Program-made: the position numbers and the translations under genes | Assembly (NCBI GenBank): GCA_020847675.1 | Contig: JADLBN010000099.1 | Location: forward strand, 1-39,580 | DNA length: 39,580 nt | Origin: Burkholderiales bacterium | GTDB taxonomy: Bacteria; Pseudomonadota; Gammaproteobacteria; Burkholderiales; Casimicrobiaceae | Direction of reading: 5' to 3' | Notes under the pieces: generated by a model | What the model was told of the DNA's origin: nothing | Databases searched by the model: none | What the model saw: only the letters and a program-made list of their open reading frames with translations | In this document: positions 28,894 through 37,370 of the stretch, piece by piece | Layout of the letters: each line of letters opens with the position of its first letter | Position numbering within the stretch: position 1 is the first letter of the stretch

Positions 28894-29727
28894 ATGACCG
28901 ACCGCGTCGACCTCGACGTCGCCTCCCTGTCGCACCCGGGGATGGTTCGCTCGCACAACGAAGACGCGGTCTTCGTCGATCCGGGCGCCGGCATCGCGGT
29001 CCTCGCCGACGGCATGGGCGGCTACAACGCGGGCGAGGTGGCGAGCGGCATCGCGGTGAACGTGGTGTCGGGCGGCATGCTGCCCGAACTCGCCTCGGGC
29101 CGCGAACTCTCGAAGGTCGATTCGCAGAGCGGGCTATCGCACGCTGCGCTACTCCTGCAACAGCAGATCGCCGCGGCGAACAAGGGCATCTACGACGCCG
29201 CGCAGGCGCGGCCCGAGTGCGCGGGCATGGGCACGACGATCGTCGCCGCGGTGTTCTTCGCCAACCGCGTGTCGATCGGCCACATCGGCGACTCGCGCTG
29301 CTATCGGCTCCGCGGCGAGAAGTTCGAGCAGCTCACGCACGACCATTCGCTGCTGCAGGAGCAGATCGACAGCGGCCAGATCAGCGCAGAGCAGGCGAAG
29401 TACTCGCTCAACAAGAACCTCGTGACGCGGGCGCTCGGCATCGAGGCGATCGTGCCCGCCGACATCGCCGAGTACCGGCTCGAACCCAACGACATCTACC
29501 TCCTGTGCTCGGACGGCCTCACCGACATGGTGGATCCGGCCATCGTGCAGGACGTCGTCGACGGCAAGCGCGGCGAACTCGCGGTCGCCGCGGCCGACCT
29601 GATCGACCTCGCCAACCAGAACGGCGGGCGCGACAACGTCTCGGTGATCCTGGTGCGCGTGCCGCCCGAGTTCCTGCCCGCGACCGGGTGGGCGCAGCGC
29701 TTCCTCGCGCGCAAGAAGGCCGGATGA
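28894..29727 (+). CDS. PP2C-family serine/threonine protein phosphatase
   Basis: A 277-residue metal-dependent phosphatase of the bacterial Stp/PrpC type. Metal-binding and catalytic landmarks are complete: Arg19 with Glu23-Asp24 (MVRSHNED), Asp39 in DGMGG (39-43), GDSR at 132-135, CSDGLTD at 205-211 and Asp247 in GGRDN. It would remove phosphate from Ser/Thr of target proteins in the cytosol. No partner kinase is present in the window. The next gene encodes an FHA phosphothreonine-binding protein, so the two probably act in one phospho-signalling route. The ATG is the start that puts VDLDVASLSHPGMVRSHNED at the N-terminus, as in the family. There is a 176-base spacer after the TerC gene. Confidence 0.95.
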   Translation: MTDRVDLDVASLSHPGMVRSHNEDAVFVDPGAGIAVLADGMGGYNAGEVASGIAVNVVSGGMLPELASGRELSKVDSQSGLSHAALLLQQQIAAANKGIYDAAQARPECAGMGTTIVAAVFFANRVSIGHIGDSRCYRLRGEKFEQLTHDHSLLQEQIDSGQISAEQAKYSLNKNLVTRALGIEAIVPADIAEYRLEPNDIYLLCSDGLTDMVDPAIVQDVVDGKRGELAVAAADLIDLANQNGGRDNVSVILVRVPPEFLPATGWAQRFLARKKAG

Positions 29728-29875
29728 CATCCCCCCGAAGCGCGCTGTGCACGCACCTCGCGGGATAACGACGGAAGGAGCCCCATCCGTGGACGCGATC
29801 GCGGTCCTCCCGCCCGCCGGGTCGTCCGCACGGCCGATGGCGGGACCTGCACGGTCCGGGCGAGGCTAGCTCGCC

Positions 29876-30775
29876 ATGGGCAAGCTGGTCCTGTTCCTCA
29901 AGGACGCCACGCCGGTCGAGATCCCGCTCGGCAAGGAGCGCGTGACCATCGGCCGGCGCGCCGACAACGACGTGTGCCTGCCCTACCCCGCGGTCTCCGC
30001 CGAGCACGCCGCGGTGGTCACGATCCTCGCCGACTCGTTCCTCGAGGATTTGGGCAGCACCAACGGCACGCTGGTCAACGGGCGAACGGTGGCCAAGCAT
30101 TTCCTGCGCGACCGCGACCAGATCGACATCGGCCGCCAGCTCCTCGTCTACGTCGCGGACGACACCGGCAAGGCCGACGCCCCGGCCGCGGTCAAGGCGC
30201 GCGAGGATCGCCGTGAGTTGAGCGAGCGCGTCGCCCCGGCGCGCCCGATCGCCAAGGCGTCCGGAGCGTCCGGCCCGATCGACGAGGATCTCGCGGCGGA
30301 TTTGCGCGATCCGCAGGGATCGGTGCGATCGTCGCCGCAGGCCGGGTCGCGTCCCATCGCGCCGGACTCGGCGGGTAGCGGGACCTTCGAAGAAACGACC
30401 GAAGAGGTGCCTCCCGGATTCGCCCCCGACCTCGAGGCGATCCGGAGCGCGCGGGCCGAATCCGCCGGGGCGGTCCCGCCGGACCCTCCCGATCCGGAGC
30501 CCGAGCGGCGGATTCGCGCGCGCCTGCAGGTGCTCACCGGGCCGTCCGCCGGTCGTGTCGTGCCGATCGCGCGCGACGAGTTCGTCGTCGGCCGCGTGGG
30601 CGTCCAGGTGGCGGCGATCGTGTGGCGCGACGGCGCATGGGTGCTGGTGCCCCGCGAAGGGTCGCACCCGCCCACCGTCAACGGCGAGCCCGTTGCGTCC
30701 GAGGGCCGCGCTCTCGCGCCGGGCGACGGCTTCGAGGTCGCCGGAACGAGGCTCGAACTCCTTCCAGCCGGGTGA
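29876..30775 (+). CDS. FHA domain protein with a second, degenerate FHA-like C-terminal domain
   Basis: A 299-residue soluble protein. The N-terminal FHA domain (about 1-95) has the phosphothreonine-binding signature: Gly26-Arg27 (TIGRRADND), Ser41 and His44 (AVSAEHAAV), and GSTNGTLVNG at 60-69. A disordered linker rich in Ala, Pro, Glu and Asp follows (about 96-210). The last 85 residues repeat the FHA outline (LQVLTGPSAGRVV, FVVGRVGVQVA, PTVNGEPV, LAPGDGFEVAG) but lack the SxxH loop, so this domain probably does not bind phosphothreonine in the standard way. It is downstream of the PP2C gene and upstream of the pilins. GAGG lies 12 bases before the ATG. Confidence 0.9.
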   Translation: MGKLVLFLKDATPVEIPLGKERVTIGRRADNDVCLPYPAVSAEHAAVVTILADSFLEDLGSTNGTLVNGRTVAKHFLRDRDQIDIGRQLLVYVADDTGKADAPAAVKAREDRRELSERVAPARPIAKASGASGPIDEDLAADLRDPQGSVRSSPQAGSRPIAPDSAGSGTFEETTEEVPPGFAPDLEAIRSARAESAGAVPPDPPDPEPERRIRARLQVLTGPSAGRVVPIARDEFVVGRVGVQVAAIVWRDGAWVLVPREGSHPPTVNGEPVASEGRALAPGDGFEVAGTRLELLPAG

Positions 30776-30947
30776 CGCCGCGCGTCACCTGACGCGGCAC
30801 GTCACGGTCAGGCGCGTTCGCGTCGGACGCGCGCAGTCGACCATGCTGACGTCATGGCCAGATCCATGCCGCCGTCCGTCGATGGAATGCGCTGGAGAAT
30901 CAGCGTGTTGCGGCAGGTTTCCTCCGGTGGAACTCCCCTTCGTCGGC

Positions 30948-30964
30948 CTGGCACAGCGGTTGCT
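30948..30964 (+). promoter_or_regulatory. Sigma-54 promoter of the first pilin gene
   Basis: CTGGCAC-AGCGG-TTGCT matches the sigma-54 consensus (TGGCAC N5 TTGCW), with the invariant GG at 30950-30951 and GC at 30962-30963 ten bases apart. Transcription would start near 30975, about 50 bases before the pilin ATG. Sigma-54 (RpoN with PilS/PilR) control of the major pilin is well known in Pseudomonas and several betaproteobacteria. Confidence 0.85.
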
Positions 30965-31026
30965 CTGAAGGATCCAGCATCGCTGCGACAGCAGGTTTCC
31001 GGGTCGTCACCCACACAGGAGAAATC

Positions 31027-31470
31027 ATGAAACGGATTCAGCAAGGCTTCACGCTCATCGAACTGATGATCGTGGTGGCGATCATCGGCATCCTGGCCGC
31101 CATCGCGATTCCGCAGTACCAGAACTACACCGGCCGGGCGCAGTTGTCGGATGCGATCGTGATCGCGTCGGGCCTCAAGACCGCCGTTGCCGAGTATTAC
31201 CAGGTGAACGGTTCGTTCACCGGCGCGGACGGCACCGGTTCGGTCGCCGGGATCCCGGCCGATGCTTCGGGTGGCGTGGGCAAGTACGCCTCCGACGTCG
31301 AGACGCTGAACGGTACGATCACGGTGACGATGAACTCCTCTGGCGTTGCCACCTGCGTGTCCGGCAAGGCCGTCACGCTGACGCCCACCGCCTCCGGTGG
31401 AGAGAACCCGATCTCGTGGACCTGCACCACCAACGCCACTGTCGGTTGCCGTCCGAGCACCTGTGCCTGA
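31027..31470 (+). CDS. pilA: Type IV pilin, major-pilin candidate (PilA-like)
   Basis: A 147-residue prepilin. The prepilin peptidase site is [14 protein letters not shown]: a seven-residue leader ending in Gly, then Phe1 and the essential Glu5. Residues 1-27 of the mature form are the hydrophobic assembly helix ([20 protein letters not shown], then [12 protein letters not shown]). The globular part carries four cysteines ([22 protein letters not shown]), enough for two disulfides. It has its own sigma-54 promoter, a GGAG ribosome site (CAGGAGAAATC) just before the ATG and a strong terminator, which fits a highly expressed major subunit. The C-terminal residue is Ala, so TfpO-type glycosylation of a terminal Ser is not expected. 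Confidence 0.95.
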   Translation: MKRIQQGFTLIELMIVVAIIGILAAIAIPQYQNYTGRAQLSDAIVIASGLKTAVAEYYQVNGSFTGADGTGSVAGIPADASGGVGKYASDVETLNGTITVTMNSSGVATCVSGKAVTLTPTASGGENPISWTCTTNATVGCRPSTCA

Positions 31471-31495
31471 TCCGGTCCTGTAGCGTTGGAGTTGG

Positions 31496-31528
31496 TGTCG
31501 AGGGGACCCGCGGGTCCCCTCGACATTT
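31496..31528 (+). terminator. Intrinsic terminator after the first pilin gene
   Basis: TGTCGAGGGGACCC (31496-31509) and GGGTCCCCTCGACA (31512-31525) form a perfect 14-base stem around a two-base centre, followed by TTT. It is the strongest terminator in the window and separates the two pilin genes. Confidence 0.9.
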
Positions 31529-31582
31529 CAGGACCCCACCAAGGATGCGCGCGACACCTCCGGCGACGAACGGGAGGACGCC

Positions 31583-32041
31583 ATGGATGCGCTGCGGGTC
31601 TCGATTCATCGACGCGCCCACGAGGGCTTCACGCTGATCGAGCTGATGATCGTGGTCGCGATCATCGGCATCCTCTCCGCCATCGCGATTCCGCAGTATC
31701 AGATCTATACCGGCCGTGCCCAGTTGACCGAGGGCATCCACATGACCGATTCGCGGCGGACCGCAGTCGCAGAGGTCTTGATGAGCGGCGCGGACCTGTC
31801 GTCCATCAACGGAGGAAACGGCAGCATTCCGGCCGACATCAGCGGCGGCGCGGGAACCTATGTGGCTTCGATGGCGATCGCCTCCGGGGCCATCACGGTA
31901 ACCATGAAGACGACCGGCATCTCGCCGTGCATCGTGGGCGCGACGATCACGTTGACTCCCAGTGTCCCGACCGTTTCCGGGGCCGGGGTGAGCTGGGCGT
32001 GTTCGACGACGGCGTCTTGCAAGCCCGTGACCTGCGTTTGA
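31583..32041 (+). CDS. Second type IV pilin (PilA paralogue)
   Basis: A 152-residue prepilin paralogous to the preceding one. The mature N-terminal helix is nearly identical ([20 protein letters not shown]), including Glu5, and the four-cysteine layout is conserved ([21 protein letters not shown]), but the middle of the globular domain is divergent. The leader is longer, 15 residues ([15 protein letters not shown]), and ends in the required Gly. It lies beyond the terminator of the first pilin, and I see no sigma-54 site of its own; GGGAGG six bases before the ATG is a good ribosome site. It may be an alternative or minor subunit expressed at a lower level by read-through. It could also be a silent variant. 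Confidence 0.93.
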   Translation: MDALRVSIHRRAHEGFTLIELMIVVAIIGILSAIAIPQYQIYTGRAQLTEGIHMTDSRRTAVAEVLMSGADLSSINGGNGSIPADISGGAGTYVASMAIASGAITVTMKTTGISPCIVGATITLTPSVPTVSGAGVSWACSTTASCKPVTCV

Positions 32042-32350
32042 CCGAGGTTCCCGGCGTGGCGGCGCACCGGTTCGCAAGACCGGACGTTGACCGGCCCTGT
32101 CGCCACATTCCTGAAGGTTGCTGCGGAATCCGGCATCAGGTATCGAACGGGCTCACGCAAGGGCGAGGATACCGAAGCCGCTCGACGCGTTGCCCGGACC
32201 GCTCCGCGGGATCGGCCGCAGGGGCGACACCCACGCGGCGTTTCGAGTGACGCGCGGCCCTGTGGAACGGATTGCCCGCCTGCAACGCTAGAATCGGGGA
32301 CCGGTCTCGCGTGTCGAGACCCGCCGCACAGGTCCGATCGCGCCCGCCGC
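32042..32350 (+). other. 309-base spacer between second pilin and first TPR fusion gene
   Basis: No gene is recognised here. The frame of the downstream gene stays open to 32087, but the encoded stretch is Arg/Pro/Cys-rich and unlike the TPR protein, and a TAGAAT -10-like hexamer lies inside it at 32289-32294. I therefore read the stretch as a non-coding promoter region, with transcription starting near 32300. Confidence 0.55.
32289..32294 (+). promoter_or_regulatory. Candidate -10 element before the TPR fusion genes
   Basis: TAGAAT, followed by CGGG as at other TAGAAT sites in this window (5195, 17117). No convincing -35 is seen at normal spacing. It supports a downstream start (TTG at 32351) for the first fusion protein. 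Confidence 0.4.
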
Positions 32351-34780
32351 TTGCCCAACCCAGCCGCTCCCGCCGAGTCCGTACTCGACGATCAGATCGC
32401 CGCTCTGGTCGCGCGAGGACGCCACGCCGCCGCATTCGCGCTGGCAAGCGCCCCACGGGCATCCCGAGCCGAGGCGAGGCGGGCCGTCATCGCGCAGGCC
32501 CGGATTCTCGGCAGCTGGGGCAGGACCGTCGAGGCGCTCGACGCGCTTGACGGTGTCGCGCCGGCCCCGGACGACACGCTCGACGATCTGCGCACCCTCG
32601 CGTGGCGCTCCCGTGTCACAGGATCGGGGGATGCCCTGACGGCAAGCCTGGCGGTGATCGAGCGACCCGGCCACTCTCCCGAGGACCGGACTGCGGTCGG
32701 GGCTGTGTTGCTCGCACTTGGACGTGTCGACGAGGCCGAGGCGATGCTCGCCAGCGCGCTTGCCCGGGAGCCCGGTTGCGTGGACGCCGTCCTCGGTCTC
32801 GTGCAGGTGCGTCTCGCGCAGGACCGCGCCGGCGACGCCCTGGCGCTTCTCGACGCCGCGATCCGCGACCATCCGCGACACCGCGTGCTGCAGGCGCAGC
32901 GCGGCGCGCTGCTCGGACGGCTCGACCGACATGACGAGGCGGTCGATGCGTTCGCGCGTCTCCTGCGCGAGTTTCCCGACGAGGATCCGCCGGACACTGC
33001 GGTCGCGCTGGGAATCGCCCTGTGTCACGCCGGACGCACGAGCGAGGGCGCCGAGGTACTCGTCGACGCCCTGCCGCGCGCTCCACTGTTGCAGGGCTTC
33101 CTCCAGCTCGGCCCGGCGCTCCTCGCGCTGGGCGACTACGAGCACGGATGGCCGATGTTCGAGCATCGCTGGCTTGCGCCGCCGCTCTTCGCCATGCGGG
33201 CCGAGTCCGGCATTCCGCCCTGGCGCGGACAGCCGCTGGCCGGGAAAACCGTGCTGGTGCGCGCGGAGCAGGGCATCGGCGACAACGTGCAGTTCGCGCG
33301 ATTCCTTCCCGAGTTGCGCGCGCGCGGCGCGACGGTCCTGTTCCAGCCCTTGCAGGGGCTGGCGAAGTTCGCTGCGGGCTTCCCCGGTGTCGATCGCGTC
33401 GTGGACGACGGGGAGCGGCTTCCGCCCTGCGATTTCTTCATCGACCTGATGAGCCTGCCCGCGGCGCTCGGATTGCGTGTCGACGCCATTCCGACGTCGA
33501 CACCCTACCTGACGCCCGATGTCACGCTGCGGGAAATGTGGCGCCAGCGGCTTCGCGGCGACGGACGAATGCACGTCGGCATCGCCTGGGCCGGCCGGCC
33601 CGAGCACCGTCGCGACCGCCATCGCTCGGTAACGCTGGGTCAGCTCGCTCCCGTGCTCCGCGTGCCTGGCGCGCACTTCGTGAGCATCCAGAAGGGTGCC
33701 GCTCTCCGGCAGGCCGAGCAGGTTCCCGAGGACATCGACTGGACGGGCATCGGCCCGGAACTCGACGACCTCGACAGCGCGACCGCCGCGCTCTCGGTGC
33801 TCGACCTGTTGATCTGCGTCGACACGGGACTCGCGCACATCGGGGGGGCGCTCGGCGTCGAGACCTGGATGCTGGTCGCCCTGCCTCCCGACTATCGCTG
33901 GCTCGAGTCGGGATCGCGCACGTCGTGGTATCCCTCAATGCGGCTCTTCCGCCAGGAGTCCAGGGGCGACTGGAAAGTCCCGGTCGAGGCGGTCGCCCGC
34001 GCGCTCGATGCACGCATTCGCGGTGTCGCCCCGGTTGAAGAGCCGGTGCCTCCGGCGAGCGTCGCGCCGTTCGACTCCGTGCGGTTCTCGTCGCTCGCCC
34101 ACTGCGCATCGACGCGGGTCGGCTACCTTCAGTACGTTCCGGGGACGTCGCCCGCCGGCGCAGCGATCCATCGATACGGCGAGTGGCAACGCGCGCTCCT
34201 CGAACTGCTCGCGAGCGTCACTCCGAAAGGCGGCGTGCTCCTCGAGATCGGCGCCGGGTTCGGCGCACACACGGTGCCGCTGGCGCGGATCGTCGGCGCG
34301 TCGGGGATCGTGCTTGCATGGGAGCCCGACGCAGCCACGCGCACTCTTCTCGCGAGAAACCTCGAAACCCACGGCCTTCGCCGCGTCGAGGTCATCGCGC
34401 GGCGGCTCGCCGGCTCCGCCGAAGCTGCGCCCGCAACGACCGACACCGTCGACGAACTGCATCTGGGATCGGTATCCGGCATCCGGCTGCACGCAAGCAT
34501 CGACCCCGGTTCGATCCTCTCGGGAGCTTCCGCCACGCTCTGGCGGTGCCGACCGTGGATCTGTGTGGCCGGCGAACCCTCATCGTTCGACGTGGTGCGC
34601 GCCCTGCTCGAAGATCACGGCTACGCGGTCTACCGTATGCTCGTCCCCCGGTACCGCGAGGACAATCACTACCGCGCGGCGCGAGGTCCGGGAGACGACG
34701 GTGCGGACGTCGTGCTCTTCGCACTGCCGGAGGAGCGGCCATTTCGCGATCTTCCTGCGGGGTGCGAGGCGTGGACCTGA
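32351..34780 (+). CDS. TPR - GT-B glycosyltransferase - FkbM-like methyltransferase fusion protein (copy 1)
   Basis: An 809-residue three-part protein. Residues 1-270 are TPR-like helical repeats (for example GRVDEAEAMLASALAREPG, then LDRHDEAVDAFARLLREFP). Residues about 290-570 form a GT-B-type glycosyltransferase related to GT9/GT41 enzymes of bacterial TPR proteins: RAEQGIGDNVQFARFLPEL near residue 305, MHVGIAWAGRPEHRRDRHRS, FVSIQKG, and ICVDTGLAHIGGALGV. Residues about 600-809 resemble FkbM methyltransferases (VLLEIGAGFGAHTVPLARIVG near residue 625), but the family's second acidic motif (KIDVEG) is replaced by IRLHASIDP. The TTG start is chosen because homology begins there and a -10 lies upstream. 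It is located directly behind the pilins, so a role in modifying a surface protein or glycan is plausible but unproven. Confidence 0.8.
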   Translation: MPNPAAPAESVLDDQIAALVARGRHAAAFALASAPRASRAEARRAVIAQARILGSWGRTVEALDALDGVAPAPDDTLDDLRTLAWRSRVTGSGDALTASLAVIERPGHSPEDRTAVGAVLLALGRVDEAEAMLASALAREPGCVDAVLGLVQVRLAQDRAGDALALLDAAIRDHPRHRVLQAQRGALLGRLDRHDEAVDAFARLLREFPDEDPPDTAVALGIALCHAGRTSEGAEVLVDALPRAPLLQGFLQLGPALLALGDYEHGWPMFEHRWLAPPLFAMRAESGIPPWRGQPLAGKTVLVRAEQGIGDNVQFARFLPELRARGATVLFQPLQGLAKFAAGFPGVDRVVDDGERLPPCDFFIDLMSLPAALGLRVDAIPTSTPYLTPDVTLREMWRQRLRGDGRMHVGIAWAGRPEHRRDRHRSVTLGQLAPVLRVPGAHFVSIQKGAALRQAEQVPEDIDWTGIGPELDDLDSATAALSVLDLLICVDTGLAHIGGALGVETWMLVALPPDYRWLESGSRTSWYPSMRLFRQESRGDWKVPVEAVARALDARIRGVAPVEEPVPPASVAPFDSVRFSSLAHCASTRVGYLQYVPGTSPAGAAIHRYGEWQRALLELLASVTPKGGVLLEIGAGFGAHTVPLARIVGASGIVLAWEPDAATRTLLARNLETHGLRRVEVIARRLAGSAEAAPATTDTVDELHLGSVSGIRLHASIDPGSILSGASATLWRCRPWICVAGEPSSFDVVRALLEDHGYAVYRMLVPRYREDNHYRAARGPGDDGADVVLFALPEERPFRDLPAGCEAWT

Positions 34781-34850
34781 TCGCGCGCAACGGAGTGCGT
34801 TCCGGGTGCTCCGGCACCGGACGGCGCGTCCTCTCTCCTGATTCGCGTCG

Positions 34851-37349
34851 ATGCTGATCCGCTGGCTGCGGGCGCTGGTTTCCGGACGCCCCGACCCCGA
34901 ATCCCGAATCGGCGAGGTGCCGACGCAGGCGCAGGCGGCGACCGCGGGGTCATCGACTTCGCCGCTTCCCGGCCCTGGTCGCGGCGCGACCCGTGCAGAG
35001 TGCCTCGCGACGGTTTCCGGGAATCCCGACGACGCCGAGACTCGCCTCGAACGGGTGCGCCTGCTCGCGGAGTCCGGACGCCACCTCGAGGCACTCGACC
35101 ATGCGGGTCACGCCGTGCGAGCTGCACCGCGCTCGTCGGCGGCGTGGCTCGCCCTCGGTCGCACCGAGCGGGTTTGCGGCCAAGCGGTGCAGGCCGAGGC
35201 GTCCTTCCGGCGAGCCTCGGAGCTCGATTCGCGTCCCGGAACGGCGGATGTCGAGGTCGCGCGTTCGGCGCTCGCACGACATGATGCCGACGCCGCGCTC
35301 GCCGCGATCGCTCCCGTCGTCGAGGCCGATCCGTCCCGAGTCGACGCGCTGTCGGTGCATGCCCACGGGCTCGCCGCGATCGGGCGGGTGGGAGAAGCCA
35401 TCGACTGCATCCGGAGCGCGATCACGATGGCGCCCGAGGATGCGGTGCTCCTGTGCCAGCTTGCGGCCGCGCTAAGCCGGTCGGGTGATCTCGCGGGCGC
35501 GGATGAGGCGTTCGCCCGGGCGGCACGCGTTGCGGCGAGCACGGGGCAGCGAGTCAATACGTGGTCGGGGCGAGCGGAGGTCGCGCGGCTGCGCGGCGAC
35601 TTCGCCAGCGCCACCGACCTGCTTCTCGAAGGTTACCGCCGCGTTCCCGACAGCGCGACGCTGTTCCAGCTGTCGGAGTTGCTCATTGCGCGCGGCTGGT
35701 TCCGGAGCGGATGGGCCTGCTACGAAGCGCGCCGCCTGGAATCGAATCCGCTGCGGCCGCAAGGGCTCCCGCATGTTCCCGAATGGGAAGGACAGGACCT
35801 CGCCGGACGCACGGTGCTCGTCGTCTCCGAGCAGGGTGTGGGCGACGTGTGCTGGTTCGCGCGCTACCTTCGCCCGTTGAAGGATCTCGGAGCGAATGTC
35901 GTCCTGCTGCCCCGGAAGGACATGGGGCAGGCCGCCCGCCGCTTCGACGGCGTCGACCGGGTGATGGCGGACGGCGAGCTCTATCCGGCGATCGACTATC
36001 GCGTCGGACTGATGAGTCTCGCGCATCGATTCGGCACGACCGCGGACCGGGTGCCGGCTGCAATTCCCTACATGCGCGCGGATCCCGTGCGCGTGGACGG
36101 ATGGCGGCGCGAACTCGGGAATGGCTCCGGGCCGCGAATCGGCCTGGTATGGGCCGGGAGGGAGGACCAGCCGAGGAATGCCACGAGATCGATTCCGCTT
36201 GAACGCCTGGTTCCGTTGCTGCGCGTTCGCGGCGCAACCTTCCTGTCGCTGCAGAAGGGGCCGGCCGAGGCCGAACTCGCGTCCCTCCCCGCCGATGTCT
36301 GCGTCCGTGCCCTCGGTCCGTCGTTCACGGGTCTCGAGGATCTCGTCGATGCGATCGCGGCGATGGATCTCGTGATCTCGGTGTGCACCGGACCCGCCCA
36401 TATCGCTGGTGCGCTCGGCGTGCCGGTCTGGACGCTCATCTCGTCGCCCCCGGACATGCGCTGGATGCTGCGGGGCGATGCGAGCCCGTGGTACCCGGGC
36501 ATGCGCCTGTTTCGCCAGCCGGAGCCCGGGGATTGGCATAGCGTGGTCGCCGCAGTCTGCTCGGCGCTCGAGGACCGCCTTCGCAATCCGACGAAGCCCG
36601 AGAAGTCGTTTTCGCCCGCAGCGGCCCTCGCGAACGACGAGCCGCGCGACCTGGGCATCGATCTGCCCGCGATCGCGCTGACGACAGCGGGCGACCTGCT
36701 GTTGTCCCCCGCCGAGGACGTCCCTTCGGCTTCCCTCGCGCAATACGGCGAGTTCGACCGCGCCGGCGTCGCATTCGCCGTGTCGCTGTGCCGCGCCGGG
36801 GACCTGTGCGTCGACCTGCACGCCGGTGCCGGGTACGCCACGATTGCGCTCGCGCGCGCCGTGGCGCCACCGGGCCGGGTGCTGGCGATCGAGGATCGCA
36901 GCGCGATGCGCGTGCGGCTCGCGCGGAACCTGGCGGCGAACGAGGTCGCGAACGTTTCGATCGTCGAGGTGCCATCCTTTCAGGCCTCCGGCGAAGCCGG
37001 CGAGCGGGACGTCGACGGCCTGTCGCTGGACCGGGTCGCGTTCATGGCCGTGCGGTTCGGAGCCGACGCGACGCGGATCCTCGGGGGCGCGCAGGCGACG
37101 CTCTGGCGCTGTCGACCCTGGCTCTACATCGAGGGGAGCGAGCGATTCGCGCCGGAAGGAGTGGTGGCCGCCCTTCGAAGCCTGGGTTACCGGACGTTCC
37201 GGCGCGAGATGGGGCTGTTCCCGCCGCGAAACTTCAATCGCCGGCAGAACGACGTCTTCGGGGGACGCCGCGTGGTGATGCTCTGCGCGTTCCCGGAGGA
37301 GCGTGACCCGCCGGCATTGCCCGCCGGCTGTGTAGAATGGTCCGACTGA
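34851..37349 (+). CDS. TPR - GT-B glycosyltransferase - FkbM-like methyltransferase fusion protein (copy 2)
   Basis: An 832-residue paralogue of the preceding protein with the same three-part layout: TPR repeats at about 50-300, a GT-B domain at about 310-590 (VSEQGVGDVCWFARYLRPL near residue 325, RIGLVWAGREDQPRNATRS, FLSLQKG), and an FkbM-like domain from about 630 (RAGDLCVDLHAGAGYATIAL). Two usual catalytic signatures are altered: the VDTGxAH motif of the GT domain is VCTGPAH, with Asp replaced by Cys, and the SAM motif GxGxG region reads LHAGAG, with KIDVEG replaced by MAVRFGADA. The C-terminal NFNRRQNDVFGG block is typical of some FkbM proteins. It starts 70 bases after copy 1, so it is probably one operon. 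Possibly a non-catalytic partner of copy 1. Confidence 0.8.
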   Translation: MLIRWLRALVSGRPDPESRIGEVPTQAQAATAGSSTSPLPGPGRGATRAECLATVSGNPDDAETRLERVRLLAESGRHLEALDHAGHAVRAAPRSSAAWLALGRTERVCGQAVQAEASFRRASELDSRPGTADVEVARSALARHDADAALAAIAPVVEADPSRVDALSVHAHGLAAIGRVGEAIDCIRSAITMAPEDAVLLCQLAAALSRSGDLAGADEAFARAARVAASTGQRVNTWSGRAEVARLRGDFASATDLLLEGYRRVPDSATLFQLSELLIARGWFRSGWACYEARRLESNPLRPQGLPHVPEWEGQDLAGRTVLVVSEQGVGDVCWFARYLRPLKDLGANVVLLPRKDMGQAARRFDGVDRVMADGELYPAIDYRVGLMSLAHRFGTTADRVPAAIPYMRADPVRVDGWRRELGNGSGPRIGLVWAGREDQPRNATRSIPLERLVPLLRVRGATFLSLQKGPAEAELASLPADVCVRALGPSFTGLEDLVDAIAAMDLVISVCTGPAHIAGALGVPVWTLISSPPDMRWMLRGDASPWYPGMRLFRQPEPGDWHSVVAAVCSALEDRLRNPTKPEKSFSPAAALANDEPRDLGIDLPAIALTTAGDLLLSPAEDVPSASLAQYGEFDRAGVAFAVSLCRAGDLCVDLHAGAGYATIALARAVAPPGRVLAIEDRSAMRVRLARNLAANEVANVSIVEVPSFQASGEAGERDVDGLSLDRVAFMAVRFGADATRILGGAQATLWRCRPWLYIEGSERFAPEGVVAALRSLGYRTFRREMGLFPPRNFNRRQNDVFGGRRVVMLCAFPEERDPPALPAGCVEWSD

Positions 37350-37370
37350 ACTGAAGCGAAGGGTGGACCG

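Noticed and set aside
32087-32350. An 88-codon N-terminal extension of the first TPR fusion protein
   Set aside because: The stretch is Arg/Pro/Cys-rich, unlike TPR sequence, and contains a promoter-like TAGAAT; the paralogue has nothing comparable.
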